From DATKRB01 sp036501425 (GTDB lineage: Bacteria; Actinomycetota; Acidimicrobiia; Acidimicrobiales; RAAP-2): 35,234 nucleotides of DNA. The number at the start of each line of letters is the position of its first letter. The stretch's first letter is position 1. The notes below the pieces were generated by a model. That model did not search any database. It saw only the letters and a list, made by a program, of their open reading frames with translations, and had not been told where the DNA came from. A program made the translations under genes and the position numbers. Location: the NCBI GenBank assembly GCA_036501425.1, contig DASYAI010000039.1:1-35234 (forward strand). Reading direction: 5' to 3'. Of the stretch, positions 1-8,774 are shown one piece after another.

Positions 1-546
1 AGCCAGCTGCGCTCCGTCTACCTGGGCACCGGCACCCAGGTCCACGACGTGCGGACCCAGCAGGACCACGACGCGCCTCGCTCGACGAGCGACCTGCTGT
101 GCAAGGGGGCGGTGGCGGACACGTCGCGCTCGATCTACAGCGGGATGATCCGGGTGCGGCGGGGAGCGGTGCGCTCCGACGCCATGCAGACCAACAACAA
201 CCTGGTGCTCGACGAGGGCGCGCACGCCGACTCGGTGCCGAACCTCGACATCGCCGAGAACGACGTGCGGTGCAGTCACGCCTCTACCGTGGGCCCGCTC
301 GACGAGGACCAGCTCTACTACCTGGGCTCGCGTGGCGTCCCGCCCGAACGGGCCCAGCGGCTCATCGTGCAGGGCTTCTTCGACGACGTTGTCGACCAGT
401 TCCCGGTGGAGGCGGCGGTGGGACCGGTCCGAGCGGCGATTGCGTCCCGCCTGGCTGCCACCGGCCTCGGGGACCGGCGCGAGGGCCAGTCGCAACGGCC
501 GACGGCCGATGGCGGGGGCGATGGTGCGAGCCGTGGTCGTGGCTGA
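1..546 (+). CDS. sufD: SufD, Fe-S cluster assembly scaffold subunit (C-terminal part, 5' end outside window)
   Basis: The reading frame is open from the first base and stops at 544-546, leaving 181 visible residues. SufD pairs with SufB and SufC in the SufBCD scaffold that builds Fe-S clusters in the cytosol. The visible part is the end of the beta-helix core and the C-terminal helical domain of the SufB/SufD family: SRSIYSGMIRV, a QTNNNLVL stretch, CSHASTVGPLDEDQLYYL, then SRGVPPERAQRLIVQGFF. The CSH-ATVG-DE-LFYL-SRGI pattern is typical of SufD. The tail FFDDVVDQFPVE is somewhat SufB-like, so a SufB label cannot be fully excluded, although the gene position before a Rieske gene and sufC favours SufD. 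The stop lies inside the start of the next gene, which indicates translational coupling. Confidence 0.88.
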   Translation, partial: SQLRSVYLGTGTQVHDVRTQQDHDAPRSTSDLLCKGAVADTSRSIYSGMIRVRRGAVRSDAMQTNNNLVLDEGAHADSVPNLDIAENDVRCSHASTVGPLDEDQLYYLGSRGVPPERAQRLIVQGFFDDVVDQFPVEAAVGPVRAAIASRLAATGLGDRREGQSQRPTADGGGDGASRGRG

Positions 547-853
547 CCGGGTGGTGGTCTGCCGACGGGGCGACCTCGCCCCGGGCGAAGCTCGCCGCTT
601 CGACCTTCCGGGCACCCGGGTGGCGTTGGTGAGGCTGGGCGACGACTTCTACGCCATCGGGGACCGCTGCAGCCACGAGGACTACTCCCTGTCGGAGGGC
701 GAGGTGTGGGCGGACGAATGCGAGCTCGAGTGCCCCCGCCACGGGAGCACGTTCGACCTGCGCACCGGCGAGCCGTGCTCGTTGCCGGCCACCAAGCCGG
801 TCCCCGTGTACGAGGTGCAGCTGGAGGGCGACGACGTGGTGGTGGTGCTGTGA
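521..853 (+). CDS. Rieske-type [2Fe-2S] ferredoxin of the SUF operon
   Basis: A 110-residue small Rieske protein of the non-haem-oxygenase ferredoxin type. The cluster-binding motif is complete: a first Cys-X-His (CSH, in DRCSHEDYSL) and a second Cys-X2-His (CPRH, in LECPRHGSTF). The protein has no membrane segment, so it should be a soluble electron carrier. I chose ATG 521 (MVRAVVVADRV); an in-frame ATG at 509 would add four residues. The start overlaps the end of sufD and the stop overlaps the next start in GTGA (850-853), so the gene is translated as part of the suf operon. In actinobacterial suf operons a Rieske ferredoxin commonly sits between sufD and sufC; a role as electron donor or client of cluster assembly is inference. 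Confidence 0.9.
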   Translation: MVRAVVVADRVVVCRRGDLAPGEARRFDLPGTRVALVRLGDDFYAIGDRCSHEDYSLSEGEVWADECELECPRHGSTFDLRTGEPCSLPATKPVPVYEVQLEGDDVVVVL

Positions 854-1602
854 CGGCGGTGGCGGGCGCGCCGGGGCACGAGCTGGTCATCGAGGACCTG
901 CACGCCGAGGTGGCCGGCCGCCCGGTGCTCCGGGGGGTCGACCTGCGGGTGGGCGCGGGCGAGGTCCACGTCGTCATGGGGCCGAACGGATCGGGCAAGA
1001 GCACGCTGGCCCACGCGGTGATGGGGCGGCCGGGCACCACGGTGACCTCGGGCCAGGTGCGGGTCGACGGTGTCGACGTCCTGGGCCTGGCCCCCTGGCT
1101 GCGGGCCCGGGCCGGTCTCTTTCTGGCGCTGCAGCAACCGATCGCGGTGCCCGGCGTCCGCCTCCACGACCTGCTGACCGAGGCGCTGCGGGGCGAGCCT
1201 CCGGGCGACCCCGTGGCCTCGAGGCTGTCGGCCGAGGCCACCGCGGTCGGGTTCGAGGGCCGTCATCTCGAGCGATCCGTGAACGTCGACCTGTCGGGCG
1301 GTGAGCGCAAGCGGAGCGAGGTGGTGCAGCTGGGGGTCCTGCGGCCGCGCTTCGGCATTCTCGACGAGATCGACTCGGGTCTCGACATCGACGCGTTGCG
1401 CGCCGTCGCCACCCGGATCGAGGGCGCGACCCGTCAGTGGGGCCTCGGGGTGCTCGCGGTGACCCACTTCCGGCGCCTGCTGGTCGAGCTCCACGCCGAC
1501 CGGATCCACGTGCTGGTCGACGGTCGCATCGTGGCGACCGGGGGGCCCGAGCTTGCCGGCGAGCTCGAACGGACCGGCTACACCGCCTACGCAGGCGCGT
1601 GA
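850..1602 (+). CDS. sufC: SufC ATPase, first and more divergent copy
   Basis: A 250-residue ABC-type ATPase of the SufBCD complex. GTG 850 overlaps the Rieske stop (GTGA). Walker A is GPNGSGKST (residues 44-52), the signature is LSGGERKRSE, Walker B and D-loop read ILDEIDSGLD, and the switch histidine is in AVTHFRRLL, so all catalytic elements are present. It differs from the copy at 4887-5633 at positions usually well conserved: Q-loop region FLALQQPIAVPGV against FLAFQYPEAIEGV, and Walker B LDEID against LDETD. It sits where sufC is expected after sufD and the Rieske gene. Having two intact SufC proteins beside a single visible SufD is unusual. Confidence 0.9.
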   Translation: MTAVAGAPGHELVIEDLHAEVAGRPVLRGVDLRVGAGEVHVVMGPNGSGKSTLAHAVMGRPGTTVTSGQVRVDGVDVLGLAPWLRARAGLFLALQQPIAVPGVRLHDLLTEALRGEPPGDPVASRLSAEATAVGFEGRHLERSVNVDLSGGERKRSEVVQLGVLRPRFGILDEIDSGLDIDALRAVATRIEGATRQWGLGVLAVTHFRRLLVELHADRIHVLVDGRIVATGGPELAGELERTGYTAYAGA

Positions 1603-1630
1603 CACCGCCCGGTGCGCCAGCCCACGTGAT

Positions 1631-1683
1631 CCCGACCCGACCCGGCTGACCCCGGGTCCGGTCGGGAGGTTGCTAGTTTTTTT
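1631..1683 (+). terminator. Hairpin terminator after the sufD-Rieske-sufC block
   Basis: A 15-bp stem with one mismatch: arms 1631-1645 and 1652-1666, outer part CCCGACC / GGTCGGG, inner part ACCCGG / CCGGGT, loop CTGACC. It starts 28 bp after the sufC stop. A run of seven T follows at 1677-1683, but 10 nt separate it from the stem, which is further than in a textbook intrinsic terminator. The T-run overlaps the putative -10 of the next gene. Confidence 0.6.
1674..1679 (+). promoter_or_regulatory. -10 element (TAGTTT) for a leaderless transcript of the LCP gene
   Basis: TAGTTT lies 6 nt before ATG 1686. No ribosome binding site fits: the GGGAGG at 1664-1669 belongs largely to the hairpin and is 16 nt away. 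No convincing -35 was seen. Confidence 0.45.
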
Positions 1684-1685
1684 CG

Positions 1686-3065
1686 ATGGATAGCGGTCGT
1701 CCGCCCGGCGACGCGCCGCCTCCTCACTCCCGCCGCCGGCGGCGCCGGGTCGCCAACGAGCAAGGCCTCCGATCCCTTGAGGCCCGGGTGGACGGGGGGG
1801 AGCCGGCCGGCGCGACGGTGCCGAACGAGGCCGGCCTTCGAGCGCTGGGGGCCCGGGTCGACGCCGCCGGCGCCGCCAGTGCCCCCCCGGGGCGCAAGCA
1901 CCGGCGCCGGCGACGGCGCTGGAGCCGCCGGCGCAAGGTGCTGACCGCCCTGTCGGTGCTGGTCGTGCTGGCGGTGCTGGTGGTCGCCGGTGGGTACGGC
2001 TACGCCCGCTACCGCTACGACCAGATCCCCAAGGTGCACATCAAGTCCGAAAAGCCCCAGATCAGCGGCCAGCCGTTCAACATGCTGGTCATCGGCTCGG
2101 ACTCGCGCTCGGGGCTCGCCCCGGGCGAGCAGTCCCAGGCCGGCAACGCGGCCGAGGTCGGGGGCCAGCGCAGCGATGTGGTCATGATCTGGCACATCGA
2201 TCCGGCGACCCGGCAGATCTCGATCGTCTCCATCCCGAGGGACACCCTGGTGTCGATGGTCGGCGCCAACGTCGACGAGGAGGGCCGGTTCAACCGGATC
2301 AATTCGGCCTTCAACTCCGGCGTGGACGGGCTGGTCCAGACGATCGAGCAGAACTTCGGCATCCCGATCAACCACGTGATGCAGGTCGACTTCGCCGGCT
2401 TTCAGGGGGCGGTCGATGCGATGGGTGGGATCCACCTCGACTTCCCCTACCCGGCCAAGGACGCGTGGTCCGCCCTCAACATCCCCTCGGCCGGGTGCCA
2501 GCTGCTGAACGGGACCCAGGCGCTCGCGGTCGCCCGGAGCCGCCACTACGAGTACTACGAGGACGGGTACTGGCACTCGGACCCGAGCAGCGACTTCGGG
2601 AGGATCCAGCGGCAGGATGCGTTCCTGCGGGCGCTGATCGACGAGGCGAAGTCCAAGTACAACCCGCTCACGCTCAACGCCCTGATCGGCTCGATCCCCC
2701 AGGGCATCGTGATCGACGACCAGCTCACCCTCAACGACCTGATCGGGCTGGCCGAGGACTTCCACAGTATCGACCCGGCCAGCATCCAGACCCTGACCCT
2801 GCCCACGACGAGCGACGGGTACGTCTCGCCGTGGGGCGACGTGCTCTTCGTCGACCAGCCGGCCGCGCAGCAGATGCTGGTGTCGCTGTTCGGATCCGGG
2901 TTGATCGCGCCCACCGCGCCGCCCCCGAACACCGCACTGGAGCCCTCGCCGCCCCCGGTGGTGGTCCCGACGACCACCGTGCCGACGACCACCCTGCCCG
3001 GCGCGACGACCGTGCCCAGCACGACGGCCCCGACCGTCCCGTCCTTCGACCCGACGCCCTGCTGA
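1686..3065 (+). CDS. LytR-CpsA-Psr (LCP) family cell-wall glycopolymer ligase
   Basis: A 459-residue type II membrane protein. The N-terminus (1-83) is cytosolic, very Arg-rich and contains a duplicated 13-residue motif (residues 24-36 and 47-59). A membrane segment spans about 85-106, followed by the extracellular LCP catalytic domain (about 130-330). Family signatures are FNMLVIGSDSRSG, GGQRSDVVMIWHIDP, ISIVSIPRDTLV, the RINSAFNSG segment and AVARSRHYEY. LCP enzymes transfer undecaprenyl-linked glycopolymers to peptidoglycan, and the conserved Arg/Asp residues bind the pyrophosphate lipid. The C-terminal tail (from about 405) is a low-complexity Pro/Thr stretch (TTTVPTTTLPG), likely a wall-spanning or disordered segment. 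The gene is monocistronic and separates the two halves of the suf locus; it converges on sufU with 18 bp between stops. The polymer substrate cannot be told from sequence. Confidence 0.92.
   Translation: MDSGRPPGDAPPPHSRRRRRRVANEQGLRSLEARVDGGEPAGATVPNEAGLRALGARVDAAGAASAPPGRKHRRRRRRWSRRRKVLTALSVLVVLAVLVVAGGYGYARYRYDQIPKVHIKSEKPQISGQPFNMLVIGSDSRSGLAPGEQSQAGNAAEVGGQRSDVVMIWHIDPATRQISIVSIPRDTLVSMVGANVDEEGRFNRINSAFNSGVDGLVQTIEQNFGIPINHVMQVDFAGFQGAVDAMGGIHLDFPYPAKDAWSALNIPSAGCQLLNGTQALAVARSRHYEYYEDGYWHSDPSSDFGRIQRQDAFLRALIDEAKSKYNPLTLNALIGSIPQGIVIDDQLTLNDLIGLAEDFHSIDPASIQTLTLPTTSDGYVSPWGDVLFVDQPAAQQMLVSLFGSGLIAPTAPPPNTALEPSPPPVVVPTTTVPTTTLPGATTVPSTTAPTVPSFDPTPC
1755..1862 (+). repeat. Duplicated 13-residue motif in the cytosolic tail of the LCP protein
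   Basis: Bases 1755-1793 encode NEQGLRSLEARVD and 1824-1862 encode NEAGLRALGARVD (10 of 13 identical). The two are separated by a Gly/Pro-rich spacer. Each copy could form a short amphipathic helix. Function unknown. Confidence 0.75.
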
Positions 3066-3083
3066 GGTCGGGAGGGCCAGGGA

Positions 3084-3629
3084 TCAGGCGGAGCGGACGC
3101 CCAGCTCGTCGAGTCCCTGGGCCAGGGCGTTCCAGCTCAGCGTGGCGCACTTGATCCGCACCGGAAACTTCACCACGCCCTGCAGGGCTGCCAGCTCGCC
3201 CAGCTCCTCGGGGTCGACCTGCTCGGGCTCGCCGGGCAGCGTCTCGGGGCCGGGCGCCAGCCCGTTGCCGTGGTCGGCCGCGGTGCCGGGCTCCTCGCCC
3301 TCCGCCTCCTCGGCCAGCGACGCCTGATGGATGGACATCATCCCCTTGAAGGTGGAGATGAGGTGCTCGACGTCGGCCAGGGGCCGGCCCTTAACCGCGG
3401 CCGACATCAAGGAGGCCGAGGACTGGCTGATCGAGCAGCCGGTACCGCCGACCTTGATGTCGGCGAGAGTCCCGTCCTCGACGACCAGGGTGAGCACCAC
3501 CTCGTCCCCGCACAGCGGGTTGAACCCCTCGACCCGGTGGGCCGGCGGCGAGGCGAGCTCGCCCCGGTTACGCGGCGAACGGTAATGGTCGAGGATGATC
3601 TCACGGTAGAGCTCTTCCAGGTCGGGCAT
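3084..3629 (-). CDS. sufU: SufU, zinc-dependent sulfur-transfer protein partnering SufS
   Basis: A 181-residue SufU/IscU-like protein. SufU accepts persulfide sulfur from SufS by zinc-ligand exchange and passes it to SufBCD. The four expected Zn ligands are present: Cys40 and Asp42 in NPLCGDEV, Cys65 in GTGCSISQSS, and Cys161 in RIKCATLSWNAL. The protein is about 30 residues longer than usual because of an acidic, Gly/Pro-rich insert at about residues 105-140 between the third and fourth ligands. I chose ATG 3629 because GGAGGGG lies just upstream; an upstream TTG at 3641 would add four residues but falls in that site. It is the last gene of the reverse sufC-sufS-sufU unit, 22 bp after sufS. 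Confidence 0.92.
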   Translation of the reverse strand: MPDLEELYREIILDHYRSPRNRGELASPPAHRVEGFNPLCGDEVVLTLVVEDGTLADIKVGGTGCSISQSSASLMSAAVKGRPLADVEHLISTFKGMMSIHQASLAEEAEGEEPGTAADHGNGLAPGPETLPGEPEQVDPEELGELAALQGVVKFPVRIKCATLSWNALAQGLDELGVRSA

Positions 3630-3651
3630 CAGCCCCTCCAACGCCCACAGG

Positions 3652-4886
3652 TCACCCGAACAACTTACCGGCTTCGACCATCCCCTCGATCAGGACATCG
3701 ACGTCGGACTCGTCGTTGTAGAGCCCGAAGGACGCCCGGGCGGTGGCCGACACACCCAGCTTGCGCATGAGGGGCTTGGCGCAGTGGTGCCCGGGTCGCA
3801 CGCACACGCCGAACTGGTCGAGCACCTGGGCGAGGTCGTGGGCGTGGATGTCGCCCAGGGCCAGGGAGAGGACGCCGCCCCGGTCGGGGCCGGCCGGCGG
3901 CCCGAAGACCCGGCAGGAGCTCCCGAAGCGGGCGTCGAGCGCGTCGAGCGCATAGCGGGTCAGCGCCAGCTCGTGCGCCCGGACCCGGTCCATCCCGACC
4001 CCGGAGAGGTAGTCGACCGCCGCCCCCAGCCCGACCGCCTCGGCGATGGGCGGCGTGCCGGCCTCGAAGCGCCGGGGCGGGTCGGCCGGCAAGAAGCGGT
4101 CGGTCCGCACGTCGAGGATCATGCCTCCGCCCCCGAGGAACGGCGGCATGTCGGCCAGCAGCTCGGCCCGGCCCCACAGCACGCCGATGCCGGTCGGCCC
4201 GAGCATCTTGTGGGCCGAAAAGGCCAGGAAGTCGACGCCGAGGCCGGCCACGTCCACCGGAAAGTGGGGCACCGACTGGGCGCCGTCGACGGCGATCAGC
4301 GCGCCGGCGTCGTGGGCCGCCGCGGCGATGGCCGCCACCGGCGGCGCGGTCCCGAGGACGTTGGACATGGCCGAGACGCTGACCAGCTTCGCCCCGTCGA
4401 GAACCTGGTCGAGGTGGGACAGGTCCAACCGCCCGGCCCCGTCGACCGGCAGGTAGCGCAGCACGATGTGGCGCTCGTCGGCCAGCTGCAGCCAGGGGAC
4501 GATGTTGGCGTGGTGCTCGAGCTCGGTGAGCACCACCACGTCGCCCGGGGCGAGGTTGGTGCGCCCCCAGCTGTGGGCCAGCAGGTTGAGCGCCTCGGTG
4601 GTGTTCTTGGTGAACACCACCTCGTTGGCCGGGTCGCGGGCGCCGATGAACCGCCCCACCCCGAGCCGGGCGCCCTCGTAGAGGCCGGTCGCCTCCTCGG
4701 CCGTCCGGTACACCCCCCGGTGCACGTTGGAGTGGGTGGTCTCGTAGTAGTGGTCCATCGCCTCGAGCACCGGGCGGGGCGTGAGGGCGGTGGCGGACGA
4801 GTCGAGGTAGACGATCGGCCGGTCGTGGACGGTGCGGGTGAGGAGCGGGAAGTCCTGGCGCAGGGCACCAGGGTCGAGCGGCCCGC

Positions 4887-4890
<4 letters not shown>
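3652..4890 (-). CDS. sufS: SufS cysteine desulfurase
   Basis: A 412-residue PLP enzyme of the group II NifS-like family, which takes sulfur from cysteine, forms a persulfide and releases alanine. Seen: the PLP-binding lysine Lys228 in AFSAHKMLGPTGIG, the upstream TELEHHANIVPW and DGAQSVPHFPVD segments, and the persulfide cysteine Cys370 in VRPGHHCAKPLMRK, followed by RASFGLYN. Length is normal for SufS. The start is ATG 4890, preceded by GGAGG with 6-nt spacing and overlapping the sufC stop as ATGA; an in-frame GTG at 4902 is less likely. It is the middle gene of the sufC-sufS-sufU operon. Confidence 0.96.
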
Positions 4891-5633
<743 letters not shown>

Positions 5634-5640
5634 CGCCGAA

Positions 5641-5646
5641 AGTCTA
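5641..5646 (-). promoter_or_regulatory. -10 element (TAGACT) of the sufC-sufS-sufU operon
   Basis: On the reverse strand TAGACT ends 7 nt before ATG 5633. No Shine-Dalgarno is present in the gap. Confidence 0.5.
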
Positions 5647-5654
5647 CCTCTTTG

Positions 5655-5670
5655 GTCAGATTTGCCTGAC
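5655..5670. promoter_or_regulatory. Inverted repeat upstream of the sufC-sufS-sufU promoter, possible operator
   Basis: GTCAG - 6 nt - CTGAC (5655-5659 and 5666-5670) lies where the -35 of the reverse suf operon would be. It is the only AT-richer, symmetric element in this divergent gap. A regulator of Fe-S assembly would be a natural ligand, but the arms are short and this is inference. Confidence 0.3.
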
Positions 5671-5767
5671 GGTCCCGGCGGGACCGGCCGCCGTCGCCGG
5701 GGCCCCCGGATCCGCCGGCGTGCCCCCGCCGGCTGGGCCCGGTTTCGGTGTGCGGGGGTCGGTGCCC

Positions 5768-5773
5768 TACGCT
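5768..5773 (+). promoter_or_regulatory. -10 element (TACGCT) for a leaderless transcript of the debranching-enzyme gene
   Basis: TACGCT ends 8 nt before the GTG at 5782. There is no ribosome binding site before that start. Confidence 0.45.
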
Positions 5774-5781
5774 GGAACTCC

Positions 5782-7983
5782 GTGGCGCCCGACCCGTGGA
5801 CCTACGCCGGCAAGGTCGCCAGCGTGGAGGCCGCCGAGGGAGTGGTCACCCTGGTCGACGAGTCGACCTTCGCCATCTCCGAACGGTCGGGCGACATCCT
5901 GCCCGGATCGGCCCAGGGGCTGTTCGTGCGCGACACCCGGGTCCTGTCGCATCTCGAGATCCGCATCGACGGGCAGCGCCTCGAGCCGTTGAGCGTGTCG
6001 ACCCCTGATCCGTTCAGCGCCACCTTCGTGACCCGGACCAGCCCCGAGCCGGGCAAGGCCGATTCGAGCCTCCTCGTGTTCCGGTCGCGCTACGTGGGCC
6101 AGGGGATGCGGGAGGACCTGGTCATCCACAACTACGCCAACGAGCCGGCGGTGTGCCTGGTCGAGATCGTCGCCGACGCCGACTTCGCCGACCTCTTCGC
6201 GGTCAAAGAGGGGCGCGTCGGCCCCCCCGAAGGGGAGTTCGTCCGGGCGGCCGAGGACGGGGCGCTGACCGTGTCCTGCCAGCGCGGTGCCACCCATCGC
6301 GGCATCCAGCTCCGCTTCGTGGTCACCGGGCCCGCCGACGGGGAGGCGATGGCGTCGGGGCCCGAGGTGGCGGTGCGGCGGGCGTTCCGGGTCAGCGCCG
6401 AGCGGGTCGCCGCCGAGGTGCTGGTGCCGGCCTCGGGGCGTTGGTCGGGCTGTGTCGAGGTGGTCCCGATGATCGAGGCGGCGCTCATCCTGCCCCGCTA
6501 CCGGTGCGGGCAGCCGGTCGAGCGGGCGATGCCCTCCGAGCGCCTGGCCGCCTGGCGCCAGCGGGTGCCCCACGTGACCACCGAGCACGAAGGGTTGCGC
6601 GCGGTGCTGTCCCGCAGCGCCGAGGACCTCGGGGCGTTGCGGATCTTCGACCCCGACTTCCCCGAGCGGGTCGTGGTCGCCGCCGGGGCCCCGTGGTTCA
6701 TGACCGTCTTCGGCCGCGACTCGCTGCTGACCGCCTGGAGCGCCCTGCTGGTCGACCCCGATCTGGCGCTGGGCGTCCTCCAGACCCTGGCGCGATTTCA
6801 GGGGACCGTCGTCGACCCGGTCCACGAGGAGCAGCCCGGCCGGATCCTGCACGAGATGCGCTTCGGCGAGGCGGGCTCCTTGTCCCTGGGCGGGGGGAGC
6901 ATCTACTACGGCACCGCCGACGCCACGCCGCTGTTCGTGATGCTGCTCGGCGAGCTCCGGCGCTGGGGGCTCGGCCGCCAGCAGGTCGACGAGCTGCTGC
7001 CCAACGCCGACCGGGCCCTGGACTGGATCCGCGACTTCGGTGACCGCGACGGGGACGGCTACGTCGAGTACCAGCGGGCCACCTCGCGCGGGCTGGCCAA
7101 TCAGGGCTGGAAGGACAGCTGGGACGGCATCCGCTACGCCGACGGCCGGGTGGCCAACGCGCCGATCGCCCTGTGCGAGGTGCAGGCCTACGTCTACGGC
7201 GCCTACCTCGCCCGGGCCCACTTCGCCTTCGAGGCCGGCGACCTGGCCACCCATGACCACTTCCGGGCCAAGGCGGCCGCGTTGAAGGTGGCGTTCAACC
7301 GGGACTTCTGGTTGGAGGACCGCGAGTGGTTCGCCGTGGGCCTCGACCACGAGAAGCGGCCCATCGACTCGCTCACCTCCAACATCGGCCACTGCCTGTG
7401 GACCGGCATCGTCGACGAGGACAAGGCCCACGCGGTGGCCAAGCACCTGCTCGGGCCCGAGATGTTCAGCGGGTGGGGGATCCGGACCCTGGCCACCACC
7501 ATGGAGGGCTACAACCCGGTCAGCTACCACTGCGGGTCGGTGTGGCCGCACGACTCGGCCATCGTGGCCTCGGGCCTGGCCCGGTACGGGTTCGAGGAGG
7601 GGGCCCAGCGGGTGGTGATGGGGCTGCTGGCGGCCGGGGCCGCCCAGGGCGGCCGGCTGCCCGAGCTGTTCACCGGGCTCGGCCGCGACGAGGTCGCCAT
7701 GCCGGTGATCTACCCGACGTCGTGCTCCCCCCAGGCCTGGGCGGCCGCGTCGCCCCTGCTGTGCCTGCGCACCCTCTTGCGGTTCGACCCGTGGGTGCCC
7801 TACGGCAAGACGTGGCTGGCGCCGATGGTGCCCGAGGAGTTCGGTCCCTTCCGGGTGGAGGGCATCCCCCTCGCCGGCGCCCGGGTCGACGTCGAGATCC
7901 GGGGCGGGGAGGCCGTGGTGGAGGGGCTGCCGGCGGGGATCGAGCTCATCCGCACGCCGCGCCACCCGGCCACCGCTATCTGA
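5782..7983 (+). CDS. Glycogen-debranching-type amylo-alpha-1,6-glucosidase family protein
   Basis: A 733-residue protein with two parts. The N-terminal glycogen-debranching-type domain (about 10-300) begins with DPWTYAGKVASVEAAEGVVTL-like sequence and contains GLFVRDTRVLSHLEI. The C-terminal (alpha/alpha)6-barrel (about 300-720) is of the amylo-alpha-1,6-glucosidase type, with FMTVFGRDSLLTAW, NQGWKDSWDGI, YHCGSVWPHDSAIVASG, LPELFTGLGRDE and YPTSCSPQAWAAA. The acidic residues in the GRDS and WKDSWD motifs are where catalytic and substrate-binding acids of this clan occur. No signal peptide is seen, so a cytosolic role on glycogen or related alpha-glucans is likely; the exact substrate is not certain. 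GTG 5782 is chosen because homology starts there. The upstream open frame has no family similarity. Confidence 0.88.
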   Translation: MAPDPWTYAGKVASVEAAEGVVTLVDESTFAISERSGDILPGSAQGLFVRDTRVLSHLEIRIDGQRLEPLSVSTPDPFSATFVTRTSPEPGKADSSLLVFRSRYVGQGMREDLVIHNYANEPAVCLVEIVADADFADLFAVKEGRVGPPEGEFVRAAEDGALTVSCQRGATHRGIQLRFVVTGPADGEAMASGPEVAVRRAFRVSAERVAAEVLVPASGRWSGCVEVVPMIEAALILPRYRCGQPVERAMPSERLAAWRQRVPHVTTEHEGLRAVLSRSAEDLGALRIFDPDFPERVVVAAGAPWFMTVFGRDSLLTAWSALLVDPDLALGVLQTLARFQGTVVDPVHEEQPGRILHEMRFGEAGSLSLGGGSIYYGTADATPLFVMLLGELRRWGLGRQQVDELLPNADRALDWIRDFGDRDGDGYVEYQRATSRGLANQGWKDSWDGIRYADGRVANAPIALCEVQAYVYGAYLARAHFAFEAGDLATHDHFRAKAAALKVAFNRDFWLEDREWFAVGLDHEKRPIDSLTSNIGHCLWTGIVDEDKAHAVAKHLLGPEMFSGWGIRTLATTMEGYNPVSYHCGSVWPHDSAIVASGLARYGFEEGAQRVVMGLLAAGAAQGGRLPELFTGLGRDEVAMPVIYPTSCSPQAWAAASPLLCLRTLLRFDPWVPYGKTWLAPMVPEEFGPFRVEGIPLAGARVDVEIRGGEAVVEGLPAGIELIRTPRHPATAI

Positions 7984-7988
7984 GCGCT

Positions 7989-8002
7989 CCGCCGGGCGGC
8001 GG
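7989..8002. terminator. Short GC hairpin between convergent genes
   Basis: CCGCC - GGGC - GGCGG stem-loop in the 27-bp gap between the debranching-enzyme stop and the MBL-gene stop. No T-run on either strand, so a terminator role is tentative. Confidence 0.3.
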
Positions 8003-8010
8003 GATCCGGG

Positions 8011-8628
8011 TCACCAGCCCCGGTCGATCCACTCCCCGAGGTGGGGGACCTCCGAGCCGATGGTGGTGGACGCGCCGTGGCCCGGCAGCACCACCGTCGC
8101 CGGCTCGAAGCGGCTGAAGAGCCGGGCCTCGATCGACCGGATGATGGTAGGGAAGTCCCCGCCGGGCGTGGAGGTGTTGCCCGGGCCGCCGGGGAAGAGG
8201 GTGTCGCCGGTCAGGAGGAGGGGCGTCCCTTCCACCGCGAAGCACATCGAGCCGGCGGTGTGGCCGGGGGTGGCGACGGTCCGCAGCCGCAGCCGACCGA
8301 CCTCCAGCACGGCGTCGTCCTCCAGCAGCAGGTCGTAGGAGGGAAGCATCCCGGCGTCGGCCGCGGTCACCGACACCGCGATGCCGGCGTCGCGCACCGC
8401 CGGCACCGCCTGGATGTGGTCCCAGTGCCCGTGCGTCTCGACCACCTGGCGGACGCCGAGCGTGCGGCACACCTCGAGCAGCGCCTCGTGCTCGTTCGCC
8501 GCGTCCACCAGCACCGCGTCGCCGGATCGGCGGCACCGGACCACGTACACGTTGTTGTCCAGCGGGCCGACGACCATCCGATGGACCTCGCACGCCGCGT
8601 CGCTCCAGATGCACACCAGCTCGGGCAT
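8011..8628 (-). CDS. Metallo-beta-lactamase-fold hydrolase (glyoxalase II-like)
   Basis: A 205-residue MBL-fold protein, the length of small glyoxalase II-like hydrolases. The dinuclear metal site is complete: THGHWDHI (His-X-His-X-Asp-His), the bridging region TPGHTAGS, TGDTLF (Asp ligand) and LPGHG (last His). The N-terminus VVGPLDNNVYVV is typical of hydroxyacylglutathione-hydrolase-like proteins. The substrate is not known; a thioester or similar small molecule is the family norm. The GGAGGG before ATG 8628 is almost adjacent to the start, closer than normal. The gene diverges from the acyl-CoA dehydrogenase across 146 bp. Confidence 0.88.
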   Translation of the reverse strand: MPELVCIWSDAACEVHRMVVGPLDNNVYVVRCRRSGDAVLVDAANEHEALLEVCRTLGVRQVVETHGHWDHIQAVPAVRDAGIAVSVTAADAGMLPSYDLLLEDDAVLEVGRLRLRTVATPGHTAGSMCFAVEGTPLLLTGDTLFPGGPGNTSTPGGDFPTIIRSIEARLFSRFEPATVVLPGHGASTTIGSEVPHLGEWIDRGW

Positions 8629-8774
8629 CCCTCCACGATCCCACAGCGGGCTCCGCGGTTCCCGTCGGCGTGCTGGTCAGGGGGGCCGCCGATCGGCTAG
8701 AACGAGCGGGTCACCCGGCCGTCCGGGCCCGACCCCCTCGGGGTGTGGCCGGGCCGCCCAGAAGGGGGAGTCCC

